Origin: Unio delphinus
Lineage: Eukaryota > Mollusca > Bivalvia > Unionida > Unionidae
NCBI GenBank assembly: GCA_029339505.1
Contig: JAQISU010000036.1
Location: 774,501 to 838,500, forward strand
Length of the DNA: 64,000 nt
Reading direction: 5' to 3'
Under the pieces are notes generated by a model. The model was not told the DNA's origin. It searched no databases and was given only the letters and a program-made list of their open reading frames with translations. Positions 50,185 to 62,910 of the stretch are shown one piece after another. Positions within the stretch are counted from its first letter, which is position 1. Each line of letters opens with the position of its first letter. The translations under genes and the position numbers were made by a program.

Positions 50185-52442
50185 CTGTCGAAATAGACAA
50201 TTGAACGAAAGAGGAAATAGAAAGTAGCAACATTTAAAAGAACATAATAAGAGGTTTACGCTTGTACAATCCTGTATTGCTCATTCATAAAATGCATATT
50301 AAATAGACAAGTGCTATTACTGAGTACGACCTCACGTGATACTTGTCTTTTTTATTGCATGTTTCAAATTGTTTTTCATAAACTACTAGTAAAGAGTGTG
50401 TCGAAACAAACGTAGCGATACAATTTAGTTTACGAGTAACCCTGATCTCATGGTTTACCTGTCACAATGTTTAGTGACAAAATTATCAACCTTTCTGCAA
50501 TTAGGGGCAGGTACCTTTTAAAAATAAATTTCATTATCACAATGCATCGAAATTAACCGTAAGATTCAGGACAATAATCGGTGTACGAGAGTTTTTGAAC
50601 GTGAATTTGTTCAAAAAGATTTTAGAAGATCATGTGACCCCTTTCTTGTTTACGTAAAAATAGGTATAAAAATTATGTTTTGGAGCAAACTATTTAGTAG
50701 AACATGGCTGTTAGAATATTACGTTGTGTCGTTTTGAGTTATTTTAAATTAACTTGTATTGGAAATTATTTCAATTCGTTTGGATGAAGATGATTTTTTT
50801 TTGTTATTTATCTGGAAAGTACTTGTGCTCATTGAATTATATTACCAAGAACGGACATTATCACGTGACATCGTCTTCCATCTTGAATACTTCACTAAGA
50901 TTCGAACTTCGAATTATTTGGACATTTTATTACCAGAAATTTTACATTTTCTCTAATGGATAATATTTGAAATTATTTTTGGATTAATTTTTGAATTGAT
51001 TCTTAAAACCGTAAATATATTTTTCTTTGTGCTCAATGAATTGTTTATTAAGTTTTTACAAGCTTGTTATTCTCACTCTTTCTATGTTGCTGTTTCGCAC
51101 GTAACAATATACCGAAGCGTAGGTCGATACCACTACCTTTTTGTGCATAGTGCATTCTCATCTCAAGTTGTACTCACAGGTGCGAAATGACAATCTATGA
51201 ACTATTATAGTAGCTGCAATAGGGACCATGATGACGGATTAAACGGGGTACGTGTAAATGGATTCCTTCTCAATTCAGGATATATGATATAAGATTGCAA
51301 TATGTTTAATTTATGCATAGTTATTGAAAGGATAAGCATAGGAAGAAACGACAGTGAATCAAGACACTGTACCATACAATGTCATCTGTTTTTATCTTTA
51401 TATTAGAGGTTTAGTGTCTACCTAACGAGAAAAATGAGCCATTGTAATGGACATATTCCTGCCGTTTATAATCATAATTAACTCATTATTTGGTAAGGAA
51501 ACACTACCCAAATACTCTCTTTCTTTCTTCTTGTTTGTCTATGATTGTCATGTATTTTAATAATTTCGTTCATAATTGAACATTTGGAGATGAATACCTA
51601 AATATTGAGATCACGTTATACTGGTAAGATACGATAAACCGTCTGCTGTGTACTTGCTTTGGAGAATGAAAGCACATGCTTGGGAAACTCGAATGTTACC
51701 TTCATTCATTTTACCGCCTGATTCGAGCAAGTTGCATTTGGTTTAATACAAAGAGGGCACTTCAAATGACACTCGCATGAAAACGTTTCAGTGTAACTCG
51801 TTTTATATCGCGTCGTTTATTTCTATACTCGTTTTTGCAACGACAAACTTCAAGGAATGTAATCATTGGTCAATTTTGCTGTTTAATTATATGATCATAG
51901 CCAACATAACCAAAAGTTATATGAATTATAACGGGAATTCGTATTCGTGCTGGATAAAGCCGCTGATGGTCTCCTGTGCGTTGCGCAGCTCCTCTGTATG
52001 TGCCAGTGGTGTGATAGTGATATGACAGTATCGCGAACATTTTCATCTGTGGAGTTTAAAGCTCTTCCACAGATTACACAAGAGTCATTGCCAGAATCTC
52101 GTGAATGTCATCGCATGCAATAATAATGTCAGTGAAAGAGGAAAGCTATAATCCTTTTTAAAATTAAATATAATATTGCCACCGTCAAAATTTTATTAGT
52201 CTCTGGTGTATTAATATTCCTTTGATATTTATGGACACATTGCATCCTTAAGGTGTATCAAAGATACCAGCTAAATTAATAATGTTATATCATTTATGAT
52301 AGAGATGGAACAGATCAATCCATCTGTCAGGCCCTCCCTCTCAGGAGTTTGGTTCTGTTGAAATGTCAAACACGTACAGGTTTAGATCTAAACAACCCGT
52401 TGAGACTTATCGCGCAGGAACGATTGTATCACCGCGATTCTT

Positions 52443-52447
<5 letters not shown>
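50185..52447. repeat. Non-coding right flank, paralogous to copy A
   Basis: It aligns with 14778-17987 but lacks about 1 kb of it. At 50585 the sequence jumps into the LTR-like element (50585-51115, ending CACGTAACA). Frames at 50754-51190 and 51777-52025 correspond to similar spurious frames in copy A; none has a domain. Confidence 0.75.

Positions 52448-52484
<37 letters not shown>
52448..52484. repeat. (GT)n microsatellite
   Basis: A clean GT run at the right end of the segmental duplication. The paralogue is at 17988-18040. Confidence 0.95.
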
Positions 52485-52485
<1 letters not shown>

Positions 52486-54446
52486 GAGCAATCCCATGCG
52501 GAGAAAGTCATACTTATGTGAGGATATAAATAAAGGCTCGAACCATGAACGGTAATGGATTTATAAAATTGGTAATTTCCCATTACTATCTTTTCTGGCT
52601 AGATTTTCCATCTGAGATGCCCTAGTCTGGATGATTAAAGTATCTGAAATGTATAAGATACCTGTACCAATATAGAAACAAGTCGAAGATGTATAACTTC
52701 AGATTTCAACAAAAACAAAATCGCGGGTCATTTGTCAAGTAGATACGATTATTGTTGTAGAGGTACGTATTCACATCAATTTTATACCTGCGCATGTGAT
52801 AAACGAAATGAAGAAAGATCCCATGATACATGCTTCAATATAAGACACGAGTCATACGCATCAGCCTCAGCAGCAATCAGTACTCATATAATCTAGACAC
52901 ATCCATGTACACTTTATCAATATAAATTTTAATACGCTTGTATGAAATATACTCATATTAATCTGATAGAAGCATCGCTTTTCGCTATGTTAGCAGTCTC
53001 CTTAACCCCAAATAGGGAAAATGTTTTGCCTTCTCTGGTCCATCACCCATTGCACCTGGTCAAAATATTCATTGCATTATTTAAAAACTAAAGATGCGGA
53101 AAAAGATCAATGCCGTTTTGTCCTACATTTAACAAACACCAGTATACAGGATGCTTGTTTTTGATTTGCAACTACAGTATTTGTGTGACCAAATCAAAGG
53201 GTGTTATTGTGTATCACAATGACTGTAATGTGCTTTTGGATGAAAACGACTCAAAAAAATTGCAAACAGACACATATTCATACGATTCCAGTTCTCAAAT
53301 TTGTTTAATGCAGTTTTGAAAGTTCAGTGGTGTGCCATTAGAATATCCATCTTACATTGTTGCCTATAAAATAATAAGACGAATAATTTGTACCCATATA
53401 ACGTCCAATAACCATAGCCAAGGTTGCCTATGTAGTAATAAGGTATATATAACATATGTGATATTTAGCAGATAGTTTCCTGTAATATCCACCTCTTACA
53501 AACTCAATTTAGGTACTGAACTTTCCATATCATTGATTTTTAATAGTCAGGCATGTTGCACTTCCTAATTTATTAATGTACATGTAGTGATATATTTATA
53601 ATATTTATAACCTGGAGAAATGGAACAAATGTATTATAAACCTTTAGGCTAATCAGGAAACACTAAGACAGGCTCAAGAACTTTAGTAATTACTGCATTT
53701 AAATAAATATACGACCTCGAGAAAATTGGAAAACATGTCTTGCCTAACAATTGTCGTTATTAGTAATGTAACCGGTATGACTTTAACGATTTATGTTAAC
53801 GTTTAACTTTATTTAATGAAGATAGGGCCGAGATAATTTGATTGATTTATAAACTATCAATAAGAAATGACCGTGATTGCGGAAGTTAGTGGAACAAAGA
53901 ATTGGTTACAAGCGATGTATATTTCTTAGACACCAAGGCCATGTTTGGTTCTCTTTCTAAAGGTGCGATAACCCAGCTTTGATGGGTGTGAAAAGTTATG
54001 TAGACGTTGAAAGCTTTCTTTAAGGAAAAAGGACCATTATGTGCGTTGTAACTCTCAACAGGTTGACCGACGTCCCGGTGGTATTGCCTATTAGGCTGAA
54101 TAGATCAGTGTATAATCGACATCGAGTAGGATTTGAGAGAGGGTGTGATCACCATTTCAATCCACAATTAATTTTGTATTACGACCTACGAACTTAGTAA
54201 ATGCCCAAACATAATGCATGAGATATACACATTAGGCGAAAAGAAGAACAAGTGGAAAAGCTATTTCAAACTATAAATCAAATGATGCAATTGGCTATCA
54301 CTTTGTAGAGAAGAAGAAGAGTGATTGGGGAATTCCTATACATTTGTCTGTTGAACTGTAATAACTTGTCATTCATTTGAATTTCATCATCTTGTCCTCT
54401 CAATTATTTGACTGCTGGCATTGCTGATAGGGGGCTTTAAACTAGA
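52485..54446. other. No gene recognised
   Basis: Single-copy AT-rich sequence between the segmental duplication and the tandem leader units. The frame at 53110-53319 shows no domain or splice support. Confidence 0.6.
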
Positions 54447-54845
54447 TCTCTCTCTCTCTCTCTCTCTCTCTCATTTCAATCCATACAAACTCGAGGCTAA
54501 GTGGAACTTAATAGTAATTTATATAATATATTTTGGGCACCCCACCCCAACCCTTGCAACCACCACACAAACCTACATTATTGACAAAAGTTATTGAAAT
54601 GATTTAATTATCATCAAAATACTCCTTCCTTATGCAAAATACAAGTTAGCCAAAATTACATAAATGCTATCAGACAATACAAACGCGTTTTGAGTGTATT
54701 GATGTATTTTATACGCGTATATAACATCAACAATTCAGGAGACGAACTCTTATCTTAGCGTTATTAAATATAACAAAAGACGAAAGTGGGTAATAATGAT
54801 TACATTGACATAATGTGTAAAATGAAATAAACCTATTAAGTAGTG

Positions 54846-55058
54846 TCATTTTTGCGTATATCCTTGCCGTCCATTCGTCGGTGCTGTACTAAATGAACAC
54901 CTTGTGTCGCTAGTATTCTTCTGATTTACCTGATTAGAGGTCAAATTAGACTGGACGATAGATTCCAAATGTAGCTGAATGGAATAGTCAATCAGTGATG
55001 AAAATGTGACACCTAATAAGATGATTGAGAATAAGGATCCGTTATCAAACTTCTGCAT
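54846..55058 (-). other. Unit 1 copy of leader-like frame (MQKFDNGS type)
   Basis: The frame starts MQKFDNGSLFSIILLGVTF. Paralogous starts lie at 57995 and 56114. The splice donor seen in those copies (CAGG|GTAACT) is changed here, so the frame runs on until a possible donor CAATCAG|GTAAAT region or the stop. Probably a decayed copy. Confidence 0.3.
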
Positions 55059-56034
55059 TCACGTCGTGGATATTCTTAATTAGTCCACTACTACTACTAC
55101 TAACAAGCACACATAACGTCGAAAACGTCTACAAGTAGTGCATATTTATATGTTGAAATATTGCAGTATTGTATGGTATGGATTGAAGCCAAAACAGATA
55201 TATAATGAACAAGATTAACTTAGAGTTTGTTCGTATATGTGTTTACCAATACGAATACGAATAGATGCTATTGTTTACAATAAACATGCAATTATTTAGA
55301 GGTGACCGATCTGACCTACGAGATGTCCGGGTGTTCATCCACAGCAAATTTTGTGAATGAGTAACATCACCAACAACGAGTAAAATTTCAAAGTATACTT
55401 TTGTCTGATTGTAGAATAAAGTAATTTACTATTTTCGACTTTGTTTCTATTCAGCAAGGACACATCTCTATCTCTCTCTCTGTCTCTCTATCTCTCACTC
55501 TCTCTCTCTCTCTCAATAATTATCACTAATTTAACTCCTTACAAACTCGAGACTGTGTGGGACTTAAAAGTAATTTAAAAAACATATTTTGAGCACCCCA
55601 CTCCAATCCTTGCAACCACCACACACACTTACATTCATGACAAAAATCATTGAAATTATTTAATTAACGTTATAATACTCCCTACTTATGACAAAGACAA
55701 GGTTGCCAAAATTACATAAATGCTATCAGTCAATAAATACTAGTTTTAAGCATATTGGTGTATTTTATACGAGTATGTAAGATCAATAATTCAGGAGATA
55801 TACTTTTACCGTAGCGACATAAAACGTAACAAAAGACGAACGAGGATAATAATGATTACATTGACATAATGTGTAACCTGAAAGCAACCTATCAATTTTT
55901 ATCGTTGTTGCGTATCTCCTTGACGTTAATTTGTCGGTGCTGTCCTAATTGAAGACTTTGTGTCGCTAGCATGCTTATCATTTACCTGATTAGAGGTCTT
56001 ATTTCATTTGACGATAGATTTAAAATATAGTTAC

Positions 56035-56114
56035 CCTGAATGATGAATCAGTGATGGGAATGTAACAACTAGTAAGACGATTGTGAAATAAGATCCGTTA
56101 TCAAACTTCCGCAT
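56035..56114 (-). other. Unit 2 leader-like exon candidate
   Basis: An 80-bp frame (26 codons plus 2 bases) starting MRKFDNGSYFTIVLLVVTF and ending GG|GTAACT. A basic start, hydrophobic core and Pro-Ser resemble a secretory leader. Its out phase of 2 does not match the phase-1 acceptors of the propeller or EGF exons, which argues against it being the leader of that gene. Confidence 0.3.
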
Positions 56115-56523
56115 TCGTGTTACAATATTCTTAATTATTACACTAACAAACACACGCGACGTCTAAAACTTCTACAAGTACTGCATATTTATATGTGTTG
56201 AAATATTGCAGTATTGTATCATCTAGATTAAAGCCAAAACAGATACATAATGAACTAGAATGACTTCGAGTTTGTTCATATATGTGTTTACCATTAAGAA
56301 TTTACGAATGAAAATAGCTGCTATTGTTTATAACAACTTATCTTTATACAATAAACACATCCGTGGTAACATAACTAGTAGAATATTTTTGTAATGGATA
56401 AGAACTACATTTTGTTGGTTATTTGCCATTGACTCACATTCTGTGACTTAAATTCCATATTGTGTATTGCTAGGACATAGCGCCACAAAATCATAATTTT
56501 AATCATGTAGAGATAATACTCGC

Positions 56524-56590
56524 CTAAACTTTGTCCCTCTACAGACAAAATTAAGACAAAATGGAGCAGAAGAATAGGTCTAATCCCCAT
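56524..56590 (-). CDS. Unit 2 copy of signal-peptide exon, GC donor
   Basis: 67 bp, start ATG at 56590, encoding MGIRPILLLHFVLILSVEGQ. It differs from the unit 3 copy by three bases in the coding part. The donor is G|GCGAGT in place of G|GTAAGT, so it is either a weak GC donor or inactivated. An upstream in-frame ATG (56641) exists but the short form is the one shared with unit 3. Confidence 0.4.
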
Positions 56591-57342
56591 GTCGAACAAA
56601 TTTGAAACCATACATGAAATGCGCAGTAAAATAGCTGCCAACTATGAAGTAATCAATGTAATTTCCTTGTTCGATTACACATATATAGCAATTCCAAGAA
56701 TGGTTGTTGAATTCAATCAGTAATCTATTATACAATTGCAGAACAGGTAAGAGACAGTTTTTACCATATACATTGAAAACGGAGTCACTAATTATAATCC
56801 ATATATTATAATTACCCGTAAAGCAAGTATCTTTTATGCGATTCAATTTATATATTATATATTTGAAATTGCCGGTTCACTGGAGTTGAATAAAATCATA
56901 GCGCATTAATTCTTCCTCTGATTTTCTTGCGGCGTAAAGGCAAATCTTCAGTTTGTAATATACGACAATTGTAGGCATTTGAATATTTAAAATATACATT
57001 TAACTGAGACTGTTAAATCTGATGAACGTATAAGCTACACCGCCAAATCTTTGCACGTAGCAGCGCATTTCTGGCATGACATATGAAATGATATAAAACA
57101 TACAATTATTTACAGGTAACCTATCTGACCTACGAGTTGTCCGGTTGTTAATTCACATCAAATTTTGTGAATGAGTAACATCTCCAAAAAGGAGTAAAAT
57201 GTCTCCAACAAATAGCTGGAACAGTGCTGGAGATTGCACGCAGCTTCAAAATATACATTTATCTGAGTGTAGAATAAAGTAATTTACAATTTTCGACTAT
57301 GTTCCTATTAGTATGGATACACCTCTCTCTCTCTCTCTCTCC

Positions 57343-57375
<33 letters not shown>

Positions 57376-57915
57376 CCTCTCTCTCTCTCTTTCTCTCTCA
57401 TTATCACTAATTTCACTTCATACAAACTCGATGCTGTGTGGGACTTAATAGTAATTTAAAAGACAAAGTCTCAACACCCCACCACAAATCTTGCAACCAC
57501 CACACACACCTACAATCTTGACAAAAGTCATTGAAATTATTCAATTAACATTATAATATCCCCTTCTTATGACAAATACAAGGTTGCCAAAATTCCATAA
57601 ATACTATCAGTTAATAAATAATAGTTCTGAGCATATTGGTGTATTTTATACGAGTATAGAAGATCAATAATTCAGGAGACATTCTTTTATCGTAGCGACG
57701 TTAAACATAACAAAAAAGGAAAGAGGATAATAATGATTTCATTGACATAATGTGCAATCTGATATCAACTTATTAAGTATTATCATAGTTGCATATCTCC
57801 TTGCCGTCACTTATTCGGTGCTGTCCTAATTGAAGACTATGTGTCGCTAGTATTCTTCTCATTTACCTGATTAGAGGACTTTTATGACTGGACGATAGAT
57901 TTAAAATATAGTTAC

Positions 57916-57995
57916 CCTGAATGTTGAATCAGTGATGGGAATGTGACACCTAATAAGACGATTAAGAAATAGGATCCGTTATCAAACTTCTGCAT
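57916..57995 (-). other. Unit 3 leader-like exon candidate
   Basis: An 80-bp frame starting MQKFDNGSYFLIVLLGVTFP and ending GG|GTAACT, phase 2 out. It has the hydrophobic profile of a signal peptide. Same caveat as the unit 2 copy about phase. Confidence 0.3.
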
Positions 57996-58403
57996 TCATG
58001 TCACGATATTCTTAATTCGTCCACTTACAAACACACACGACGTTTAAAACTTCTACAAGCTCTGCATATTTATATATTTTGAAATATCGCAGTATTGTAT
58101 GATCTGGATAAAAGCCAAAGAGGTATATAATGAACTAGAATGACTTCGAGTTTGTTCGTATATGTGTTTACCACCAAGGATTTATGAATGAAAATAGTTG
58201 CTGTTGTTTATAAGAACATATCTTTATACAATAAACACATCCGTGGTAACATAACTATTAGAATATTTTTGTAATGGATAAGAACTTCATTTTGTTGGTT
58301 ATTTGCCATTGACTCACATTTGGTGACTTAAATTTCATATTGTGTTTTGCGAGGACCTAGCGCCACAAAATCATAGTTATAATTATGTAGAGATAATACT
58401 TAC

Positions 58404-58470
58404 CTAAACTTTGTCCATCTAAAGACAAAATTAAGACAAAATGGAGGAGAAGAATAGGTCTAATCCCCAT
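58404..58470 (-). CDS. Signal-peptide first exon candidate
   Basis: 67 bp: ATG at 58470, MGIRPILLLHFVLILSLDGQ, then SL and G|GTAAGT, a perfect consensus donor in phase 1. It has the n-region (Arg), a hydrophobic core of about 13 residues and a polar end expected of a secretory leader. Phase 1 matches the phase-1 acceptor of the first propeller exon at 50184 (G + GC = Gly), about 8.2 kb downstream in transcription sense. The coding part is better conserved between units 2 and 3 than its surroundings (3 differences in 67 bp). That it starts this LRP-like gene is inference. Confidence 0.5.
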
Positions 58471-59192
58471 GTCGAACAAATTAGAAACCAAACGTCAAAT
58501 GCGCAGTAAAATAGCTGGCAACTATTTAGTATACAATGTAACTTACTTGTTCGAGTATACATAAAAAACAATTCCAGGCATGGCTGTTGAATTCAATCAT
58601 TACTCTATTATGCAAATGCAGAACAAGTAAGAGACAGTTTTTACCATATACATTGAAAACGGATTCACTAGTTATAATCCATATATTATAATTACCCGTA
58701 AAGCAAATATCTTATATGTGATTCAATTTATATCTGATATATTTGACATTGCCGGTTCACTCGAGTTGAATAATTAATGCGCAGTTATTCTTGCAATAAT
58801 TTTATTGCAGCGAAAAGGCAACTCTTCAGTTTGTAATACACTACAACTGTAAGCATTTGAATATTTAAAATATACATTTAACTGAGACTGTTAATTGTGA
58901 TGAACGTATAAGCTATACCGCCAAATCTATGCACGTAACAGCGCATTTCTGGCATGACATATGAAATTATATAAAACATACAATTATTTACAGGTGATCT
59001 ATCTAAATTACGTGTTGTCCGGCTGATCATCCACAGCAAATTTTGTGAATGAGTAACATATCCAACAAGGAGTAAAATGTCTCCAACAAATAGCTGGAAC
59101 AGTCCTAGCGATTGCACCCAGCTTCAAAATATACATTTGTCTGAGTGTAGAATAAAGTAATTTACTATTTTCAACTTTGTTTCTATTAGAAT

Positions 59193-59195
<3 letters not shown>

Positions 59196-59262
<67 letters not shown>
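59196..59262. repeat. (CT)n microsatellite
   Basis: A pure CT run closing the tandem-unit region. Frames on the minus strand here are translated GA repeats. Confidence 0.97.
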
Positions 59263-59263
<1 letters not shown>

Positions 59264-60700
59264 ATAAAACCGTAGTTGTTAGGACGTAGGCTGAGATCAT
59301 GGATTGTGGGGATGCTGATTTCCGCACATGGGAGGGCACATTTTTGTATGAAAACTTGTGCACTGGACTTTTGAAAATCTAATCTTTCCTTAAAATATCT
59401 AGAATATTCAACCCATTATAAATGGGAAGTAAAAATGTTCTTGGGACATCTCCTAATTTTCGGGACATCTCATATCCCAAAGACTCTCTGGACAATTTAA
59501 ATCACACACGTCTCGATAATAACTGCTCCTCTCGATCTCAAGAGGTTGTCATAATTTGGACATTGGCTGGAATCAGACATTATTTGGGACAATAGTTTAT
59601 ATGTGCATAGTAGTATTAAGATAAACTAAACAAAATATATCATTCGGAAATTACCTTTTCCCCACAAAATTGTCCAAAGTGGTCAACAGAAATACTCATA
59701 ATGGTGCACATTATGTTTTCTCTCAACAAAATTCCTCCCTATTGCCTCTCATGACCAATTTGCATCCTTCTGGATGCTAATATCAATGTTTGTTGGTTTG
59801 TTGTTATTTTTGTTCGTTCACTTTTGCAAAAAATCATGGCAAATAATGAAATATCATAATGTGAAACCATAATCATTTGGATGTTGGTAAAAATTGCACA
59901 ATGAGATGAATTTTCCTGAAATAGTTTTTTTTCACCTTGAATTGCCACAAATAATCATAGCGTAGGTGCAGCGAGTTAAAGGGACAGTGAGTATGCTGTG
60001 ACCTCAATGTATTTGGGGTTTCTAATAGAATTTATCACATGCATTGATGTGGGATGAGGAAATCCCAACAAGGTGTCAAAATTCGTGGGCATGAATGAGG
60101 CTTTGCCCATTTCTTTCTGATGAATAATGAGCCCGATCGTGGAATTTCCCTATCCCACATCAATATATATGGTTATTCACAGTACTGGGAAAAAAGATGT
60201 GTAATTAACAAAATGTCAAGAGAGAGCATTAAAAAGGACAAAATATTCATCTAAAACTTTTGGGTCATTTTACAGAAGGCATTAGATTTGGTTTACAATT
60301 CAGTGTAAACTGGGACATGTCAGTAATGTGATGATGTCATACAAACCAGTAAATGTAGTTATTTTGATGGCATGTGAAGGACGAGAACAGTCAAGATGGG
60401 TAGGATAGAAAAATCCTCCATGGGTGTTACACTATGGAAAAAATTATCATACACATTAGAGAAGGTGAGAAGAAAAATATCCCTCATGTTCCAGCAGTCA
60501 TAACTCTCTATGTTTCACCGTCATCTCTATACTGTGCTAATTCTAGTCTCAGTTGCCTAAATTATAACCAGAGTACCATGAATGGCACATTATACGCCCA
60601 CTCTATGTAGACACTCGTAGGTCATGGTAGACTCAAGGGATTATTACCCAACTAAGTCTCAACTTACTGTGATGAAACCATCATTTCTTACAGGACTTAT
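59263..60700. other. No gene recognised; contains an inverted repeat
   Basis: Single-copy sequence without recognisable exons. It contains the inverted repeat at 60043-60164. Confidence 0.6.
60043..60164. repeat. Inverted repeat, 21-bp arms
   Basis: The left arm ATTGATGTGGGATGAGGAAAT (60043-60063) pairs with 60144-60164 at 19 of 21 positions, with an 80-bp spacer that itself contains a GGGCA...TGCCC stem. It could be a foldback (MITE-like) remnant or a structured RNA. No target duplication was identified. Confidence 0.6.
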
Positions 60701-60769
60701 CATGACCTCTTACCTTTAGATTCCAGAATATATAGATTTCTATATTAATCTAAATGAAAGCCATCCACA

Positions 60770-61280
60770 AAGTTTGGTCAAGTTACTCGCTCTAAAACAA
60801 GTTATTCTCCAAGACCCCATTTTCTTAGAGCCACAATGACTGGACTTAAAATCAATTGGTCTTTTCCAGACCTAAAGTGCAAGCCCTCCACAAACATTGG
60901 TCGTTGTATGTGGTTTTGAACTAAAGTTGTTACAAAAGTTTTTTTTTCTCTTTCAGTCAGCGACTTTGACCTCAAAATCAATAGACTTTTCTACTCAACA
61001 TGCAAGTCATTCATAAACTTGTGTGAAGGTACACGGTTGAGAACTGAAATTTGTGTGCAGAAACAATATTTCTTCTTTGTCAGTAACCTTGACCTTCAAC
61101 CCCAAAATCAATAGGCTTTTTCATTACTCCAAGTGCAAGGCATCCACAAAGTTTGGTACATTTCTGTTATGTACAACTAATGTTACTCTGCAGAAATCAT
61201 TTCATTTTTCTCAATCTATCAAACCCAAAATTCAGTTGGCTTCTTTCATCAAGAACTTAACCTGTAAAGTTTGGCAAAGG
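60770..61280. repeat. Degenerate tandem repeat, period ~127 bp
   Basis: Four diverged units marked by AAAATCAATAGG-CTTTT-type cores near 60848, 60973, 61103 and 61227, each followed by AAGTGCAAGCCATCCACAAA-like and GTTTGGT motifs. It resembles dispersed non-coding repeats I recall from molluscan genomes (recall only). The frame at 61053-61283 is inside it and not a gene. Confidence 0.65.
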
Positions 61281-61917
61281 TAGGACTGAAGTTGTAATGT
61301 GGAAAAGAAAACGTGAATGGAGAAATGTAGAGGGTATTAGCATAATACACTCTGCCAAATGTTGGATGTATAAATAAACGATGATAAAATGTATAACTAT
61401 GTAGGAAAAGACATTTGGCGTCATGCGCGCTTGCATCCTTATACAAAACAAGTCCCATAAGAGGACTGATGCTCCACTAGTGGGTGGACAGAAACTTTAT
61501 AATTTTTATTTATACAGACACATCAAATGTAATTCAGTTGCCAGAAAATTTGCTGTTACTGAAATCAACCTTATGTCACTGATCCAATAAAAAGTATTCA
61601 AATACAATATAAAAGTTGTAAAGTTTTTATCAAGCAAAATTTTAAATACAGTTGCCATGGAACCTTTGCAAAGGAGCCCAACTATAACCCAAAGAAGTTT
61701 GTGGTTTGAAATGCCACACTTGCAAGAAAGGGTGGGCACTCAGGTTCACCTATATGTAAGATTATAACTCCTCCTCCATTGTAAAATCAACTAACTAGTT
61801 TATCACAATTGAAGCTATACTCGAACTGTTAATAGAAGAAATCTGGCCTTTCAGTTGAGGCATCAGAATTTCTAGAAACGCTACATACTCCAATACAAGT
61901 TTTAAAAATACATGTAC

Positions 61918-62038
61918 CTTGAACACCAGATACATTGTGGTTGATTACTACATTTGGTTCTGGGAACAAGTGCATAGATCCAAGATGAAAAATCCGTATT
62001 ACTTCTGAGCAATGTATGATTTCCATTGAAGGTGTCAA
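61918..62038 (-). other. Possible exon, product unknown
   Basis: A 121-bp minus-strand stretch between a plausible acceptor (TTCAAACTATTTTAG) and donor (CAAG|GTACATG), open in two of three frames. One reads IFHLGSMHLFPEPNVV; the other reads DTFNGNHTLLRS and later KCSNQPQCIWCS. I recognise neither. No neighbouring exon could be linked to it. Confidence 0.25.
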
Positions 62039-62229
62039 CTAAAATAGTTTGAATACACTGAAAGAGATTTTTAAGTTTTGAGTAAAATAAAAAATAAAAA
62101 CCAAGGGTCCCTAGAAGGGACTGATGCTCTATTGGCCCAAAAGAATTTCCAGGAATCCAAGAGAAGACGATTTCTTCTTTTAAATGCTAAGTGTTGAAAC
62201 CATATCTGCTATTCTTGAGAAAAAACAAG

Positions 62230-62910
62230 AATTTAAAGATGGCACCATATTGGTAGTAATATCAGCACTATTTTCAGCTAGGACCAACTAGACGGCACAA
62301 GTCTTCTTTTGGTAAATACCCCATGTTAATATGACCATCAATTCAGGAGAAGTAGCCAAATAACAAGATTTTCAAGATGGCTGCCATGGTGGCTATATTG
62401 GATGTCAGATCTGCATCATTTTCCTTTTTGACCAACTAGACAACATTACAAGTCTTCTGGTGAAAACACCAATGTTGATACAACTCTCCCGTTTAGGAGT
62501 AGCGATAACAAGATTTTCAAGATGGATGCCATTATGACCATATTGGAAAGCAGATTGGCACCATTTTCATTTGAGCCCAACTTGACATAAGTAGTCTTTT
62601 GGTGAAAACCCCCATGTCAACAAGACTATCCATCCAGAAGAAGCAATAAGATTTTCAAGATGGTCACTATGGCAGCCATCTGTATGCAAGATAAGCACCA
62701 TTTTTATTTAGGACCAACTAGCTAAAAGACATCTTTCAGCGAAAACCCCATGTTGATGTGACCATCCATTTAGGAGTAGTAGAGATAACCAGATTTTGAA
62801 GACGACTGCCTTGGTGGTGATACTGGGTATCCAAGAGGCACCCTTTCCATTTAGGACCAACTCGTGTTTGGGATGAATGTGTGTCAAGTTTCATGGTAAT
62901 CCTAGCAGTT
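62230..62910. repeat. Degenerate tandem repeat, period ~140 bp
   Basis: About five diverged units marked by TTTTCAAGATGG(C/A)TGCCAT at 62370, 62517, 62650 and 62795 (spacing about 136-147), each with GACCAACTAGACAA-type and CTTTTGGTGAAAACCCCATG-type motifs. Non-coding. Confidence 0.75.

Larger units (their letters stand above)
54447..59195. repeat. Three tandem units, each beginning with a (CT)n tract
   Basis: Unit 1 is 54447-55463, unit 2 is 55464-57322, unit 3 is 57323-59195. Each starts with CTCT repeats followed by ACTCGA, CACCCCAC and TTGCAACCACCACACA motifs, and ends just before the next CT tract with GTAGAATAAAGTAATTTAC. Units 2 and 3 are about 1.86 kb and align throughout. Unit 1 lacks about 780 bp (the part corresponding to about 56.33-57.11 kb). 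The units carry the candidate leader exons listed separately. Confidence 0.88.

Noticed and set aside
56580..56846. Conserved frame shared by tandem units 2 and 3 (CFTGNYNIWII...)
   Set aside because: Comparing the two copies codon by codon, I count about 13 amino-acid-changing and one silent difference, so there is no sign of protein-level constraint. The donor in unit 3 (CAA|GTAAGT) is lost in unit 2.
58404..58470. Certainty that this exon starts the LRP-like gene
   Set aside because: Phase and signal-peptide character fit, but 8.2 kb separate it from the first propeller exon and no ligand-binding (class A) repeats or other exons were found between, so it stays a candidate.
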